From Bradyrhizobium symbiodeficiens (GTDB lineage: Bacteria > Pseudomonadota > Alphaproteobacteria > Rhizobiales > Xanthobacteraceae), in NCBI RefSeq assembly GCF_002266465.3, contig NZ_CP029427.2, positions 2,730,501-2,794,500 of the forward strand: a stretch of DNA of 64,000 bases, written 5' to 3'. The notes under the pieces were generated by a model that did not search any database, was not told where the DNA came from, and saw nothing but the letters and a program-made list of their open reading frames with translations. Below, piece by piece: positions 43,479 through 53,068 of the stretch. Within the stretch, counting starts at the first letter, position 1. Each line of letters starts with the position of its first letter. Position numbers and translations under genes: made by a program.

Positions 43479-44825
43479 ATGAAATATCAAACCCAGAAGG
43501 TCGCGATGCTGTATTTCTACGGCGCGCTGACCCTGTTCATGGCCCAGGTCCTGTTCGGCCTTCTCGCCGGAACGATCTACGTCCTGCCCAACACACTGTC
43601 GACCCTCCTGCCGTTCAACATCGTCAGGATGATCCACACCAACGCGCTGATCGTGTGGTCGCTGATCGGCTTCATGGGGGCGACTTACTTCCTTCTCCCG
43701 GAAGAGACCGAGACCGAACTCTATAGCCCGTTGCTGGCGAAGATCCAGTTCTGGATGTTCTTCGGCGCGGCCGGCGTCGCCGTGGTCGGCTATCTCTTCC
43801 ACTATCACGAGGGCCGCGAGTTCCTCGAACAGCCCTTCATCATCAAGGTCGGCATCGTCGTCGTCTGCCTGATGTTCCTGTTCAACGTCACGATGACGGC
43901 GCTTAAGGGCCGCAAGACCACGGTCACCAATATCCTGTTGTTCGGCCTGTGGGGCGTCGCGATCTTCTTCCTGTTCGCCTTCTACAACCCGGCGAACCTC
44001 GCCGTCGACAAGATGTATTGGTGGTACGTCGTCCATCTCTGGGTCGAAGGCGTCTGGGAGTTGATCATGGCCTCCGTGCTCGCCTATCTCATGATCAAGC
44101 TCAACGGCATCGATCGTGAGGTCGTGGAGAAGTGGCTCTACGTCATCATCGGCCTGGCCCTGTTTTCGGGCATCCTCGGCACCGGCCACCATTTCTACTG
44201 GATCGGAGCGCCCGGTTACTGGCAGTGGATTGGCTCGCTGTTCTCCACGCTCGAGGTTGCGCCATTCTTCACCATGGTGATCTTCACGGTGCAGATGACC
44301 TGGAAGGCCGGCCGCAAGCATCCGAACCGCGCTGCGCTGTTGTGGTCGGTCGGCTGCTCGGTGATGGCGTTCCTCGGCGCCGGCGTCTGGGGCTTCCTGC
44401 ACACGCTGTCCTCCGTGAACTATTACACCCACGGCACCCAGGTTACTGCCGCGCACGGCCATCTCGCCTTCTTCGGCGCCTACGTGATGCTGAACCTGTC
44501 GGTGATGGCCTATGCGATCCCGCAGCTCAAGGGACGTGCGCCCTATAACCAGTGGCTCTCCATGGCGAGCTTCTGGATCATGTGCACGGCGATGATGACC
44601 ATGACCTTCGCGCTGACCTTCGCCGGCGTGGTCCAGGTCCATCTCCAGCGCGTGCTCGGCCAGGGCTACATGGACGTGCAGGACCAGCTCGTGATGTTCT
44701 ACTGGGTCCGACTCGGCTCCGGTGTGTTCGTCGCGATCTCCGCGCTGATGTTCGTCTGGGCCGTGCTGGTGCCAGGCCGCGAGAAGCAGGCGATCATTCC
44801 CGCCGCGCTGCAGCCGGCCGAGTAA
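43479..44825 (+). CDS. norB: nitric oxide reductase catalytic subunit
   Basis: Heme-copper oxidase superfamily protein of 448 residues with twelve predicted membrane segments, which reduces 2 NO to N2O in the cytoplasmic membrane. Histidine ligands are visible: RMIHTNALIVWS near residue 55, WWYVVHLWVEGVWEL, GTGHHFYWIGAPGYWQWIG and HGHLAFFGAYVMLNLSVMAY. The glutamate of WVEGVWE is characteristic of cNOR. Followed by a strong hairpin and norQ. Confidence 0.97.
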   Translation: MKYQTQKVAMLYFYGALTLFMAQVLFGLLAGTIYVLPNTLSTLLPFNIVRMIHTNALIVWSLIGFMGATYFLLPEETETELYSPLLAKIQFWMFFGAAGVAVVGYLFHYHEGREFLEQPFIIKVGIVVVCLMFLFNVTMTALKGRKTTVTNILLFGLWGVAIFFLFAFYNPANLAVDKMYWWYVVHLWVEGVWELIMASVLAYLMIKLNGIDREVVEKWLYVIIGLALFSGILGTGHHFYWIGAPGYWQWIGSLFSTLEVAPFFTMVIFTVQMTWKAGRKHPNRAALLWSVGCSVMAFLGAGVWGFLHTLSSVNYYTHGTQVTAAHGHLAFFGAYVMLNLSVMAYAIPQLKGRAPYNQWLSMASFWIMCTAMMTMTFALTFAGVVQVHLQRVLGQGYMDVQDQLVMFYWVRLGSGVFVAISALMFVWAVLVPGREKQAIIPAALQPAE

Positions 44826-44834
44826 ACGAGAAAG

Positions 44835-44860
44835 GGCGGCCGCGGTTTGCCGCGGCCGCC
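44835..44860 (+). promoter_or_regulatory. strong hairpin between norB and norQ
   Basis: GGCGGCCGCGG-TTTG-CCGCGGCCGCC is a perfect 11-bp GC stem with a tetraloop, 9 bases after the norB stop. There is no T run. It should stabilise or partly terminate the norCB message and so make the catalytic subunits more abundant than the NorQ and NorD assembly factors. Confidence 0.75.
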
Positions 44861-44888
44861 TGCTTCCTGGAAAATCCGGAGAGACCTC

Positions 44889-45698
44889 ATGAAAGCTGCC
44901 CTTCATACGGTGACCTCGGCGCCCGAGCTGCCGGCCTATGTTCCATCCGGAAACGAATGCGAGCTTTTCGAGCATGCCTGGCAACGTCACCTGCCGGTTC
45001 TGCTCAAGGGGCCGACCGGCTGCGGCAAGACGCGCTTCGTCGCGCATATGGCGGCGCGGCTGGGCCTGCCGCTTCACACGGTTGCCTGTCACGACGATCT
45101 CACCGCCGCCGATCTCACCGGGCGCTATCTGCTCCGGGGCGGCGACACCGTGTGGACCGATGGTCCGCTGACGCGCGCGGTGCGCGAGGGCGGCATCTGC
45201 TATCTCGACGAGGTCGTGGAGGCCCGCAAGGACGTCACCGTGGTGCTGCATCCTCTGACCGACGACCGCCGCATCCTGCCGCTGGAGCGGACCGGCGAGG
45301 AGCTGGTGGCGCCGAACAGCTTCATGCTCGTGGTCTCGTACAACCCCGGCTACCAGACGCTGCTGAAGGCGCTGAAGCCATCGACGCGGCAACGCTTCAT
45401 CGCCATCGAATTCGGCTTCCTGCCGCCCGAGCAGGAGATCGCCGTCGTGTCCGCCGAGAGCGGGCTGTCGCCGGAGCGCGTGCGGCCGCTGGTGGGGCTG
45501 GCTGGCCGGCTGCGCGCGCTCCGGGGTCACGACCTGGAGGAGGGCGTCTCGACCCGGCTCGTGGTTTATTGCGCGACCTTGATCGCCGCGGGCACGCCGA
45601 TCGCCGATGCCGTGCTGGCGGGCATGATCGAGCCGCTCACCGACGATTCCGACGTGAAGGCGGCCCTGCTGGACGTCGCACGCGCCGTCATCGGGTGA
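44889..45698 (+). CDS. norQ: nitric oxide reductase activation ATPase (MoxR/CbbQ family)
   Basis: AAA+ protein of 269 residues: Walker A GPTGCGKT at 41-48, Walker B GICYLDEV near 112, and the CbbQ/NorQ C-terminal helical domain. NorQ with NorD inserts the non-heme iron of NorB. The ATG at 44889 follows GGAGAGACC. norD begins 10 bp after the stop. Confidence 0.94.
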   Translation: MKAALHTVTSAPELPAYVPSGNECELFEHAWQRHLPVLLKGPTGCGKTRFVAHMAARLGLPLHTVACHDDLTAADLTGRYLLRGGDTVWTDGPLTRAVREGGICYLDEVVEARKDVTVVLHPLTDDRRILPLERTGEELVAPNSFMLVVSYNPGYQTLLKALKPSTRQRFIAIEFGFLPPEQEIAVVSAESGLSPERVRPLVGLAGRLRALRGHDLEEGVSTRLVVYCATLIAAGTPIADAVLAGMIEPLTDDSDVKAALLDVARAVIG

Positions 45699-45708
45699 GG
45701 CCACGGCC

Positions 45709-47625
45709 ATGCTCGACTTTCTCGAACTGGAGGAGACGGTCGGCCGCGCCTGGCACCGGATGGTCGGCGGGACCGCGAGCTATCCGGTTCACGATGATCA
45801 CGCCGTTGCACTGACCGAGGTGAAGGGCCGGCTCGCGGTGATGTTCCGCGCGCTCGGCGGTGAGAGTGGGGTGCAGATTGCAAGCGCAGGCGCGCGAAAA
45901 TCGGGGCACCGTCTCGGCTGGCGCCAGCGCATCGGCCTTGGAGACGAGCGATTGGAGCAGCCCGGCCGTGACGCTGCGGCCATCTTCCTCCCCGATCGCA
46001 TCTCGATCTTTCCGGACCGCGCGTTGAACGCGGCGCTTTATAGCTGGCTTGCGGCCTGGTTCGCGGCCGCGCCCATCGAGACGATCGCGGAAGCCGATCC
46101 GCTGCGACGGGATCTTCTGGTGCTGCGCCGGGCGAGCGAGACGGCGGTCTTCGTGCTCACGCAATTTCCCGGCCTTGTCGCCGATTACGCCCAGCTCGTC
46201 GCGGCAACGGCCGAGGCCCGGCCTCGTCGCCCCCTGCCGCGCATCGAGCAGGAGGTCGAGCAGATCGTGCTGGCCTTGCTCGGCGCCGGAAGGGCACCTG
46301 CGGGCACATTGTGGCCGGCGATGATGGGGACGGGTCCGCTGCCGGACAAGGCGCCGCCGGGCTATCATTCGATCCTGCCGTGCCCGCTTTGGGGGGATTG
46401 CTGGACGCGCGAGCTCTCGCCCGCGCATGCCGGCGAGGATGAATGCGCACCGTGCGCCGAGCCCGAGGCCCAGGACAATCGCAAGCGCTTTGCTGTGCGC
46501 GAGCGCGAGGACAATGCCAATCGCCGCGATCCTTTCGTGCTCAATCGCTTCGAGAAGATCCTCGCGATGGCCGAGATGGTCAACGTCGACCGTCCCTCGG
46601 ACGACAGTGAGGACGAGGACGCGCAGAAGGCAGCCGACGATCTCGAGGAGATCACGCTCAGCCGCCGCACAGGCAAGCCGGCGAGCCGGTTCAAGTTCGA
46701 TCTCGACCTGCCGCCGGAGGCCCTCGATGCATCGCGGCTGAACGCGGATCTCACCTATCCCGAATGGGATTACCGCAGCGGATCCTATCTGCCCGATCAT
46801 TGCCGCGTGCTGGCGGGTGCGGCCTCCGAGCAAGGTGAGAGCTGGACGCCCGACGACGCCATGCGCCGGCACATCCGCCAGGTGCGCCGCCGCTTCGAGG
46901 TGCTGCGGCCGCGCCACGAATTGATGCGCGCCCAGGTCGACGGACACGATCTCGATCTCGACGCGCTGGTGCGTGCGCGCTGCGATCTTCGCGCCGGCAG
47001 CAGCAGTGGTCTCGATCGCATCCATGTCGCGATGCGCCCGCAAGGGCACGATCTTGCGGTCACGCTGCTCGTCGATGTCTCGCTGTCCACGGACGCCTGG
47101 GTCGACGGCTACCGCGTGCTCGACGTGGAGAAGGAGGCGCTGCTGGCGCTCGCCCACGGGATTTCGGCTTGCGGCGACCACCACAGCATCCTCACCTTCA
47201 CCTCGCGCCGGCGGTCCTGGGTGCGGCTCGAGACGGTCAAGGCCTTCGGCGAGCCGATGAGCCCGACAGTCGAGCGTCGCATCGGCGCGCTGAAGCCGGG
47301 CTATTACACGCGGATCGGCGCGGCGGTGCGCCACGCCGCGGCCGAGCTCGCCCGCCAGCCGCAGCGCAAGAAGCTGTTGCTCGTTCTCACCGACGGCAAG
47401 CCGAACGACGTCGATCATTACGAGGGCCGCTTCGCGCTCGAAGACACCCGCAAATCGGTGCAAGAGGCTCGCCGGCTCGGCATCGCCGCCTTCGGCGTCA
47501 CGGTGGACGCAACCGCGCAATCCTACTTCCCGACCCTGTTCGGCCGCGGCGGCTATGCCATCGTCGGCAACATCAAGCGGTTGCCCGCGGCGCTGCCGGC
47601 GATCTACCGGCAGGTCGCGCACTGA
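45709..47625 (+). CDS. norD: nitric oxide reductase activation protein NorD (von Willebrand factor A domain)
   Basis: Protein of 638 residues. An acidic central region (NVDRPSDDSEDEDAQKAADD) precedes a C-terminal vWA domain whose metal-site motif DVSLSTDAW lies near residue 465, with LLLVLTDGKPNDVDHYEG further on. It partners NorQ in maturation of NorB. Last gene of norCBQD; nothing obviously connected follows for 114 bp. Confidence 0.94.
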   Translation: MLDFLELEETVGRAWHRMVGGTASYPVHDDHAVALTEVKGRLAVMFRALGGESGVQIASAGARKSGHRLGWRQRIGLGDERLEQPGRDAAAIFLPDRISIFPDRALNAALYSWLAAWFAAAPIETIAEADPLRRDLLVLRRASETAVFVLTQFPGLVADYAQLVAATAEARPRRPLPRIEQEVEQIVLALLGAGRAPAGTLWPAMMGTGPLPDKAPPGYHSILPCPLWGDCWTRELSPAHAGEDECAPCAEPEAQDNRKRFAVREREDNANRRDPFVLNRFEKILAMAEMVNVDRPSDDSEDEDAQKAADDLEEITLSRRTGKPASRFKFDLDLPPEALDASRLNADLTYPEWDYRSGSYLPDHCRVLAGAASEQGESWTPDDAMRRHIRQVRRRFEVLRPRHELMRAQVDGHDLDLDALVRARCDLRAGSSSGLDRIHVAMRPQGHDLAVTLLVDVSLSTDAWVDGYRVLDVEKEALLALAHGISACGDHHSILTFTSRRRSWVRLETVKAFGEPMSPTVERRIGALKPGYYTRIGAAVRHAAAELARQPQRKKLLLVLTDGKPNDVDHYEGRFALEDTRKSVQEARRLGIAAFGVTVDATAQSYFPTLFGRGGYAIVGNIKRLPAALPAIYRQVAH

Positions 47626-47739
47626 GCCGGCGCGGATAAAGCGCGTGGTGCGGCTGGATGGTGGCCACACTTGCTGATAGGCTTGCCTCAGACTGATGAA
47701 GCAAGCGCGCGCTGGAATGATTGCCGAGGGCTGAAGCGA

Positions 47740-48675
47740 ATGCTGATATCCTGCGGCGATGCGCTGATCGATTTCGTGCCGATGCGAAACGCCGGTGGGC
47801 GCGAAGCGGTGATGCCGGCGGTCGGCGGCTCCTGCCTCAATGTCGCGATCGGCATGGCGCGACTCGGCGCGCCGACCGGCTTCGTCGGCGGCATCTCGAC
47901 CGATTTGTTCGGACGGATGATCGCAGACCACGCCACAGCCTCGCATGTCGACCTCAGTCTCGCCACCCGCAGCGACCGTCAGACCACGCTTGCCTTCGTC
48001 CGTATCGTCGACGGCGACTCGCACTACGCCTTCTACGATGCCGAGACCGCGACGCGGAGCTGGACCTACCGGCGCGAGGCCATTCCATTCGCCGACATCG
48101 AGGCCGTTCATGTCGGCTCGACCACGCTTGTCAACGACCGGGGAGCCGCCGAGACGAAGGCGCTGATCGCGGATGCGCGGCCCTCATCGACGATCTCCTT
48201 CGATCCGAACTGCCGCCCTAATCTGGTTGAGGACAAGCCGGCCTATTTCGCGCGGATGGCGGAGTTCGCTGCCAGCGCTGATCTGATCAAGCTGTCGGAC
48301 GTCGACTTCGCCTACCTCTTCGGCGACGAGCCATATCGGCAGCGGGCGAACGAACTGCTCATGCAGGGCACGAGCCTCGTCGTCATCACCCGCGGCAGCG
48401 ATGGCGCCATTGCATGGCACGCGGGGACAGGGCAGATCGAGGTCGCCGCGCCAAAGGTCGAGGTGGCCGACACGATCGGGGCCGGCGACAGTTTTCAGGC
48501 GGCGCTGCTGTTTGCTTTGCACAAGCAGGGTCGCATTGCCCGGCGAGCACTGAAGGACATCAGTGCCGATGAGCTCCGCCGCGCACTGTCCTTCGCCGCC
48601 GGCTGCGCGGGCCTCACCTGCACCCGCCCGGGCGCCGATCCGCCCTGGGGCCACGAGGTGAGTTGGAGTCTCTAG
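47740..48675 (+). CDS. PfkB family carbohydrate kinase (fructokinase-like)
   Basis: Ribokinase-family kinase of 311 residues. It starts MLISCGDALIDFVPM, has the substrate-site segment GGSCLNVAIGMARLGAPTGFVGG and the ATP/catalytic motif DTIGAGDSFQAALL with the base Asp near residue 250. The family phosphorylates fructose, 2-keto-3-deoxygluconate and similar sugars; length and GGISTDLFG favour fructokinase. The ATG at 47740 matches the family N-terminus; the frame is open further upstream but unrelated. It stands alone, convergent with a LysR gene. Confidence 0.85.
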   Translation: MLISCGDALIDFVPMRNAGGREAVMPAVGGSCLNVAIGMARLGAPTGFVGGISTDLFGRMIADHATASHVDLSLATRSDRQTTLAFVRIVDGDSHYAFYDAETATRSWTYRREAIPFADIEAVHVGSTTLVNDRGAAETKALIADARPSSTISFDPNCRPNLVEDKPAYFARMAEFAASADLIKLSDVDFAYLFGDEPYRQRANELLMQGTSLVVITRGSDGAIAWHAGTGQIEVAAPKVEVADTIGAGDSFQAALLFALHKQGRIARRALKDISADELRRALSFAAGCAGLTCTRPGADPPWGHEVSWSL

Positions 48676-48682
48676 CCTCGCC

Positions 48683-49576
48683 TCAGATCCGCGCGGCCGC
48701 CTTCTCGGCGCATTTGAGGAAGATCCCGATCAGCGGACTTTGGGAATCCCGCCGCCAACAGACTGCAATGTCGAGGGAGTCGGTGACGTCACGCAGCGGT
48801 CGGAACACGATGCCGCGTGGCGCGCCGAGCTGCGCGCAGGCCGGCAGAATGGCGAGACCTTCACCGGCCAGAACCAGGCTCATCGCCGAATGCACCGTCT
48901 CCACCCGGCTGGCGATCGGCATCACGATTTGGTGCCGGCGCAACAAGGGGACGACGGCGGAGGAGGCGGGTCCATGGTCCGGATGCGGGAGCGCGATCAG
49001 CGGGCGGCCCTGCAGCTTCTCCATCGGCACCGAGCTCAAGCGTGCGAGCGGCGAGCGGATCGGCATCGCCAGCATGAACGGTTGCGCACCGATCCGTGCC
49101 ACCTGGATCTCAGGATGGTTGATCGCCGGCATGCACAGCGCGACCGTGACGCTGCGGTCGAGCACGCGGGCTTCGCGCGTCGATGCGCTGAGTTCGGCGA
49201 AGCCGAGGTCGATGCCGGGAACCGCGCGGCGGAGCTCAGGGATGAGCCGCGGCAGCATCGCGTTCGCCAGCACGAACATATAGCCTACCGACAGCCGCCC
49301 GCGCCGCCCCGAGGCAACCGCGCGCGCTGCTTCGGCGCCGTCGGTCGCGAGGGCGAGTGCCTCGCTGGCGCGCGCCAGCAGTGCCTGACCTGCCTCGGTC
49401 AGGTCCATGCCGCGGGTGCCGCGGCGGAACAGCGGAGCGCCGATCTCGGCCTCGAGCTTGCGAATCTGGACCGAGAGCGGCGGCTGCGCCATCCGAAGCA
49501 GCTCGGCGGCCTTGCCGATGCTGCGCGCCTCGGCGACGGCGACGAAATAGCGGAGCCGGCGAAGATCCATTGGCAT
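48683..49576 (-). CDS. LysR family transcriptional regulator (divergent from amidase)
   Basis: A 297-residue LysR protein with the N-terminal helix-turn-helix RLRYFVAVAEARSIGKAAEL, then RMAQPPLSVQIRKLEAEIGAPLF, and a periplasmic-binding-type effector domain. The start at 49576 (MPMDLRRL) is used; 49570 is an alternative. It is divergent from an amidase gene across 115 bp and probably controls it and the peptide transporter that follows. The effector is unknown. Confidence 0.9.
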   Translation of the reverse strand: MPMDLRRLRYFVAVAEARSIGKAAELLRMAQPPLSVQIRKLEAEIGAPLFRRGTRGMDLTEAGQALLARASEALALATDGAEAARAVASGRRGRLSVGYMFVLANAMLPRLIPELRRAVPGIDLGFAELSASTREARVLDRSVTVALCMPAINHPEIQVARIGAQPFMLAMPIRSPLARLSSVPMEKLQGRPLIALPHPDHGPASSAVVPLLRRHQIVMPIASRVETVHSAMSLVLAGEGLAILPACAQLGAPRGIVFRPLRDVTDSLDIAVCWRRDSQSPLIGIFLKCAEKAAARI

Positions 49577-49691
49577 ACCGAAAGTGTATGGGTTGGGGCT
49601 CAAAATGGTATTGGACGACGAGTTAACAAAACTGTCATTCTCGCTGTCAATGCCTTGGGCCAACAGGCCAGCTTCGAAGCGTGGTGTGACG

Positions 49692-51113
49692 ATGAACGGC
49701 GATCCCTGTCTCTTGTCCGCAACCGAACTCCGCGGCCTCATCGCCACGCGGAAGATTTCTCCCGTCGAGATCGTCAGTGCGGTGCTGGCGCGCGCCGAGG
49801 CGCGCCAGCCCGAGCTGAACTGTTTCATCACGCTATGTGGCGACGAGGCGATGACGCAGGCGCGCGCTGCCGAGCGCAAGATGATGGCCGGCGAGCCGCT
49901 TGGCCTGCTCCACGGCATCCCCGTCACCGTCAAGGACATCGTCAACACAGAGGGCGTCAGGACCACCTTCGGCGCCGTTCCCTACAAGGACAATGTGCCG
50001 ACCGAGGATGCCGTCGCGGTCGCGCGGTTGCGCCGCGAAGGCGCAATCCTGATCGGCAAGACCACGACGCCGGAATTCGGCAGCAAGTGCCTGACGGATT
50101 CGCCTTTGTTCGGTCGCACCCGCAATGCCTGGGACGCCCGCCGGTCCTCCGGCGGCTCCAGCGGCGGCGCGGCGGTCGCGGTGGCGAGCGGCATTGCGCC
50201 GCTCGCGGTCGCGACCGACGGCGGCGGCTCGACGCGAATTCCCGCTGCCTGCAATGGCGTGGTGGGTTTGAAGCAGAGCAACGGTGTGATCCCGCACAGC
50301 CAGGCGCTGGACGTGTTCGGCAACCAGACCTATGTCACGCCGACCACCCGCACCGTCGCCGACACCGCGCTGATGATGCAGGCGATGTCAGGTGAGGATG
50401 CCTGCGACCCCTGGTCGATCGGCGTCCCCGTGCCGGATTTCATCGGCACGGCTGCCCCGCGCGGCGATCTGCGCGGGCAACGGATCCTGTACTGCCTGAC
50501 GCCGCCTGGCCGTCCGGTGTCCATTGAGGTCGCAGCCAGCTTCAAGGCGAGCCTCGACCGGCTGGCGGGGCTCGGCGCCGAGCTCGAGGAATTCTCCGGT
50601 GACGATTTTGACATCGAGCCGATCTGGCGCGCCATCAACCACACGGTCTGGCGTACGCGCTTTGCGAAACTCGCGGCCGAGCACGGGAACGAGCTGAGCG
50701 AGGCCTTCCTCAAGCAGCTCGCGCTCGCGACCGAGGTCAGCGGCGTCGACTACCAGGAGGCGATGTTCGCGCGCACCGCGCTGTTCCGTCGCGTGCAATC
50801 GCTGCTTGCGCACGGGCATTTGCTGGCGATGCCGACGCTCACGCGCACCGCGCTGCCGATCGAGCAGGATCTGTTCGGCTCTATCGAGATCGACGGAGCG
50901 CATTTCGATAGCGTCCGGCCGCACTGGTTCCCCTGGACCATGCCGTTCAACATGACCGGCCATCCCGCAATCAGCCTGCTTTCTGGCTTCGGCCGCGACG
51001 GCCTGCCGATCGGGCTTCAGCTCGTCGGCCGCTTCCGGGCCGATGCGGAATTGCTGCGCGTCAGCGCGCTGTTCGAGGCTTCAAGCGATCTCCTGTCCCG
51101 CTGGCCAGCTTGA
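49692..51113 (+). CDS. amidase (amidase signature family)
   Basis: A 473-residue hydrolase with an intact Ser-cisSer-Lys triad: Lys81 in PVTVKDIVN, Ser156 in RSSGGSSGG and Ser180 in TDGGGSTRIP. The spacings of 75 and 24 residues are those of fatty acid amide hydrolase. The ATG at 49692 is chosen because sequence before it (from 49584) shows no family similarity. The gene lies directly before a dipeptide-type ABC transporter, suggesting that imported amides or peptides are hydrolysed here. Substrate unknown. Confidence 0.92.
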   Translation: MNGDPCLLSATELRGLIATRKISPVEIVSAVLARAEARQPELNCFITLCGDEAMTQARAAERKMMAGEPLGLLHGIPVTVKDIVNTEGVRTTFGAVPYKDNVPTEDAVAVARLRREGAILIGKTTTPEFGSKCLTDSPLFGRTRNAWDARRSSGGSSGGAAVAVASGIAPLAVATDGGGSTRIPAACNGVVGLKQSNGVIPHSQALDVFGNQTYVTPTTRTVADTALMMQAMSGEDACDPWSIGVPVPDFIGTAAPRGDLRGQRILYCLTPPGRPVSIEVAASFKASLDRLAGLGAELEEFSGDDFDIEPIWRAINHTVWRTRFAKLAAEHGNELSEAFLKQLALATEVSGVDYQEAMFARTALFRRVQSLLAHGHLLAMPTLTRTALPIEQDLFGSIEIDGAHFDSVRPHWFPWTMPFNMTGHPAISLLSGFGRDGLPIGLQLVGRFRADAELLRVSALFEASSDLLSRWPA

Positions 51114-51123
51114 GGAGATGGCC

Positions 51124-51231
51124 ATGCAGCAAAGGCCTACTGTGCAAGGGACTTGTGTGCAAAGGGCTTGCCTCAGCCGCCCGGACATGTTGATCGTGCC
51201 GCATCTGAGCCCTGAAGCCGAGCGCGCATGA
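51124..51231 (+). CDS. possible 35-residue leader-like reading frame
   Basis: From ATG 51124, eight bases after GAGGAG, a frame MQQRPTVQGTCVQRACLSRP runs to a TGA that overlaps the permease ATG (ATGA). This is the same coupling used by the real genes of the operon. The sequence is not membrane-like or recognisable, contains two cysteines, and could be a coupling leader or chance. Confidence 0.3.
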   Translation: MQQRPTVQGTCVQRACLSRPDMLIVPHLSPEAERA

Positions 51232-52178
51232 GCGTCTTTGTCCTCCGACGAGTGGTGACCTTGCTGGCGACGCTGGTCGGCGCTTCGCTGATCATCTTCC
51301 TCGTGCTCGATGCGCTGCCCGGCAACGCCGCGCAGATGCTGATGGGCGCCGATGCCTCGGCGGATGCGGTGCGCGCGCTCACGGTCAAGCTCGGGCTGGA
51401 CCAGCCGCTGGCGGTTCGCTATCTGCAATGGATCAAGGGGCTCCTCGTCGGCGATCTCGGCAACTCCTATGTCTACGGCACCTCGGTCGCCAGCCTGATC
51501 GCGGAGCGGCTGGTGCTGACCGTTCCGCTCGCGATCATGGCCATGACGATCACGGTGACGCTGGCGCTCACGGCCGGCATCTACACCGCCGCCAACCACA
51601 ACAGGCTCGGCGATGTCGGCGTGATGTCGCTGACGCAGATCGGCATCGCGCTGCCGAATTTCTGGTTTGCGATCCTGCTCGTGCTGCTGTTCGCGGTGCG
51701 GCTGCAATGGCTCTCGGCGGGGGGATTTTCCGGCTGGGAGGACGGCATCTGGCTCGGCGTCAGGTCGCTGCTGCTGCCGGCGATCTCGCTCGCGGTGGTG
51801 CAGGCCGCGATCCTTGCGCGTGTGACGCGCTCGGCGGTGCTGGAAGTGCTGCGCGAGGATTTTGTTCGAACGGCGCGCGCGAAAGGGCTCGGCAAGCGGG
51901 AAGTGCTGTGGAGCCACGTGCTCCGCAACGCCATGATCCCGGTCATGACGGTGATGGGGCTGCAATTCGCCAATCTGCTCGCCGGCACCATCGTGATCGA
52001 GAACGTATTCTACCTGCCGGGTCTCGGCCGGCTGATCTTCCAGTCTATCGCCAACCGCGACCTCATCGTGGTGCGCAATTGCGTGATGCTGCTCGCGACC
52101 ATGGTCGTCATCGTCAATTTCGTGGTCGACGTGCTCTATGCCTTCATCGATCCCCGCATCAAGGTGCACGATCTGTGA
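51228..52178 (+). CDS. peptide/nickel-type ABC transporter permease (DppB-like)
   Basis: Permease of 316 residues with six membrane segments. It has the N-terminal family start VLRRVVTLLATLVGASLIIFLVLDALPGN and the EAA loop VRTARAKGLGKREVLWSHVLRNAMIPV near residue 210. It is paired with the next permease gene through a GTGA overlap. First structural gene of a five-component dpp/opp-type transporter. Confidence 0.92.
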   Translation: MSVFVLRRVVTLLATLVGASLIIFLVLDALPGNAAQMLMGADASADAVRALTVKLGLDQPLAVRYLQWIKGLLVGDLGNSYVYGTSVASLIAERLVLTVPLAIMAMTITVTLALTAGIYTAANHNRLGDVGVMSLTQIGIALPNFWFAILLVLLFAVRLQWLSAGGFSGWEDGIWLGVRSLLLPAISLAVVQAAILARVTRSAVLEVLREDFVRTARAKGLGKREVLWSHVLRNAMIPVMTVMGLQFANLLAGTIVIENVFYLPGLGRLIFQSIANRDLIVVRNCVMLLATMVVIVNFVVDVLYAFIDPRIKVHDL

Positions 52179-53068
52179 GCGCGCCCCTGACCACTCCGAT
52201 TGACGCGCCGATAGCGACGCGCCGATTGCCGGCCAGGACCTTCTGGGCCCGGGCGCTGCGGCATCGCAGTTTCGTGCTTGGCGGTTCGCTGAGTCTGTTG
52301 GTGCTCGCTTCGGCGCTGCTCTCGCTGGTGTGGACGCCGTGGTCGCCCTACGAGATCGACATCGCCTCGAAGCTGCGGCCGCCCTCGGCCGCGCACTGGC
52401 TCGGTACCGATTCCTTCGGCCGCGACATCGTCTCGCTGCTGCTGGCCGGCGCTCGATCCACGATCTTGGTCGGTGTCATCGCCGTCGGCATCGGTCTCGG
52501 CTTCGGTGTCACGCTGGGCCTGCTCGCCTCCGCCCGGCGCGGCTGGACCGAAGAGATCATCATGCGCTTCTCCGACTTCACCTTCGCCTTTCCGGCCGTG
52601 CTCTCCGCGATCATGCTGGCTGCGGTGTTCGGGCCCGGCATGGTCACTTCGATCGTCGCAATCGGCATCTTCCAGATCCCGACACTGACCCGGCTGACGC
52701 GCGGCTCGGCCAACGCGATCTGGGCGCGCGAATTCGTGCTGGCCGCGCGTGCCGCAGGGAAGGGTGCCTTCCGCATCACCATCGAGCATGTGCTGCCGAA
52801 TATTCTGTCGATCCTGATCGTGCAGGTCACCATCCAGTTCGCGCTCGCCATTCTCGCCGAAGCCGCGCTGTCCTATCTCGGCCTCGGCACGCAGCCGCCG
52901 CAGCCGTCCTGGGGGCGGATGCTGAACGATGCGCAGACGCTGCTGTTCCAGTCGCCGATGCTCGCCGTCTATCCGGGCGCTGCGATCGCGATCGCGGTGC
53001 TCGGCCTCAATCTTCTCGGTGACGGATTGCGCGACCTGCTCGATCCCAGATTGGCGCGGGAGCGATGA
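52175..53068 (+). CDS. peptide/nickel-type ABC transporter permease (DppC-like)
   Basis: Second permease, 297 residues, starting at GTG 52175 within the previous stop. The signature WLGTDSFGRDIVSLLLAGARSTILVG near residue 75 and the EAA loop FVLAARAAGKGAFRITIEHVLPN are typical of DppC/OppC. The stop overlaps the next ATG. Works with DppB-like protein as a heterodimeric channel. Confidence 0.92.
   Translation: MSAPLTTPIDAPIATRRLPARTFWARALRHRSFVLGGSLSLLVLASALLSLVWTPWSPYEIDIASKLRPPSAAHWLGTDSFGRDIVSLLLAGARSTILVGVIAVGIGLGFGVTLGLLASARRGWTEEIIMRFSDFTFAFPAVLSAIMLAAVFGPGMVTSIVAIGIFQIPTLTRLTRGSANAIWAREFVLAARAAGKGAFRITIEHVLPNILSILIVQVTIQFALAILAEAALSYLGLGTQPPQPSWGRMLNDAQTLLFQSPMLAVYPGAAIAIAVLGLNLLGDGLRDLLDPRLARER

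Noticed and set aside
43458..45710. Very long minus-strand open frame antisense to norB-norQ, and a similar 807-codon frame at 45688-48111
   Set aside because: They are shadows of norB, norQ, norD and the kinase in high-GC sequence. They show low-complexity His/Asp/Arg-rich translation, no domain motifs and no ribosome-binding sites.
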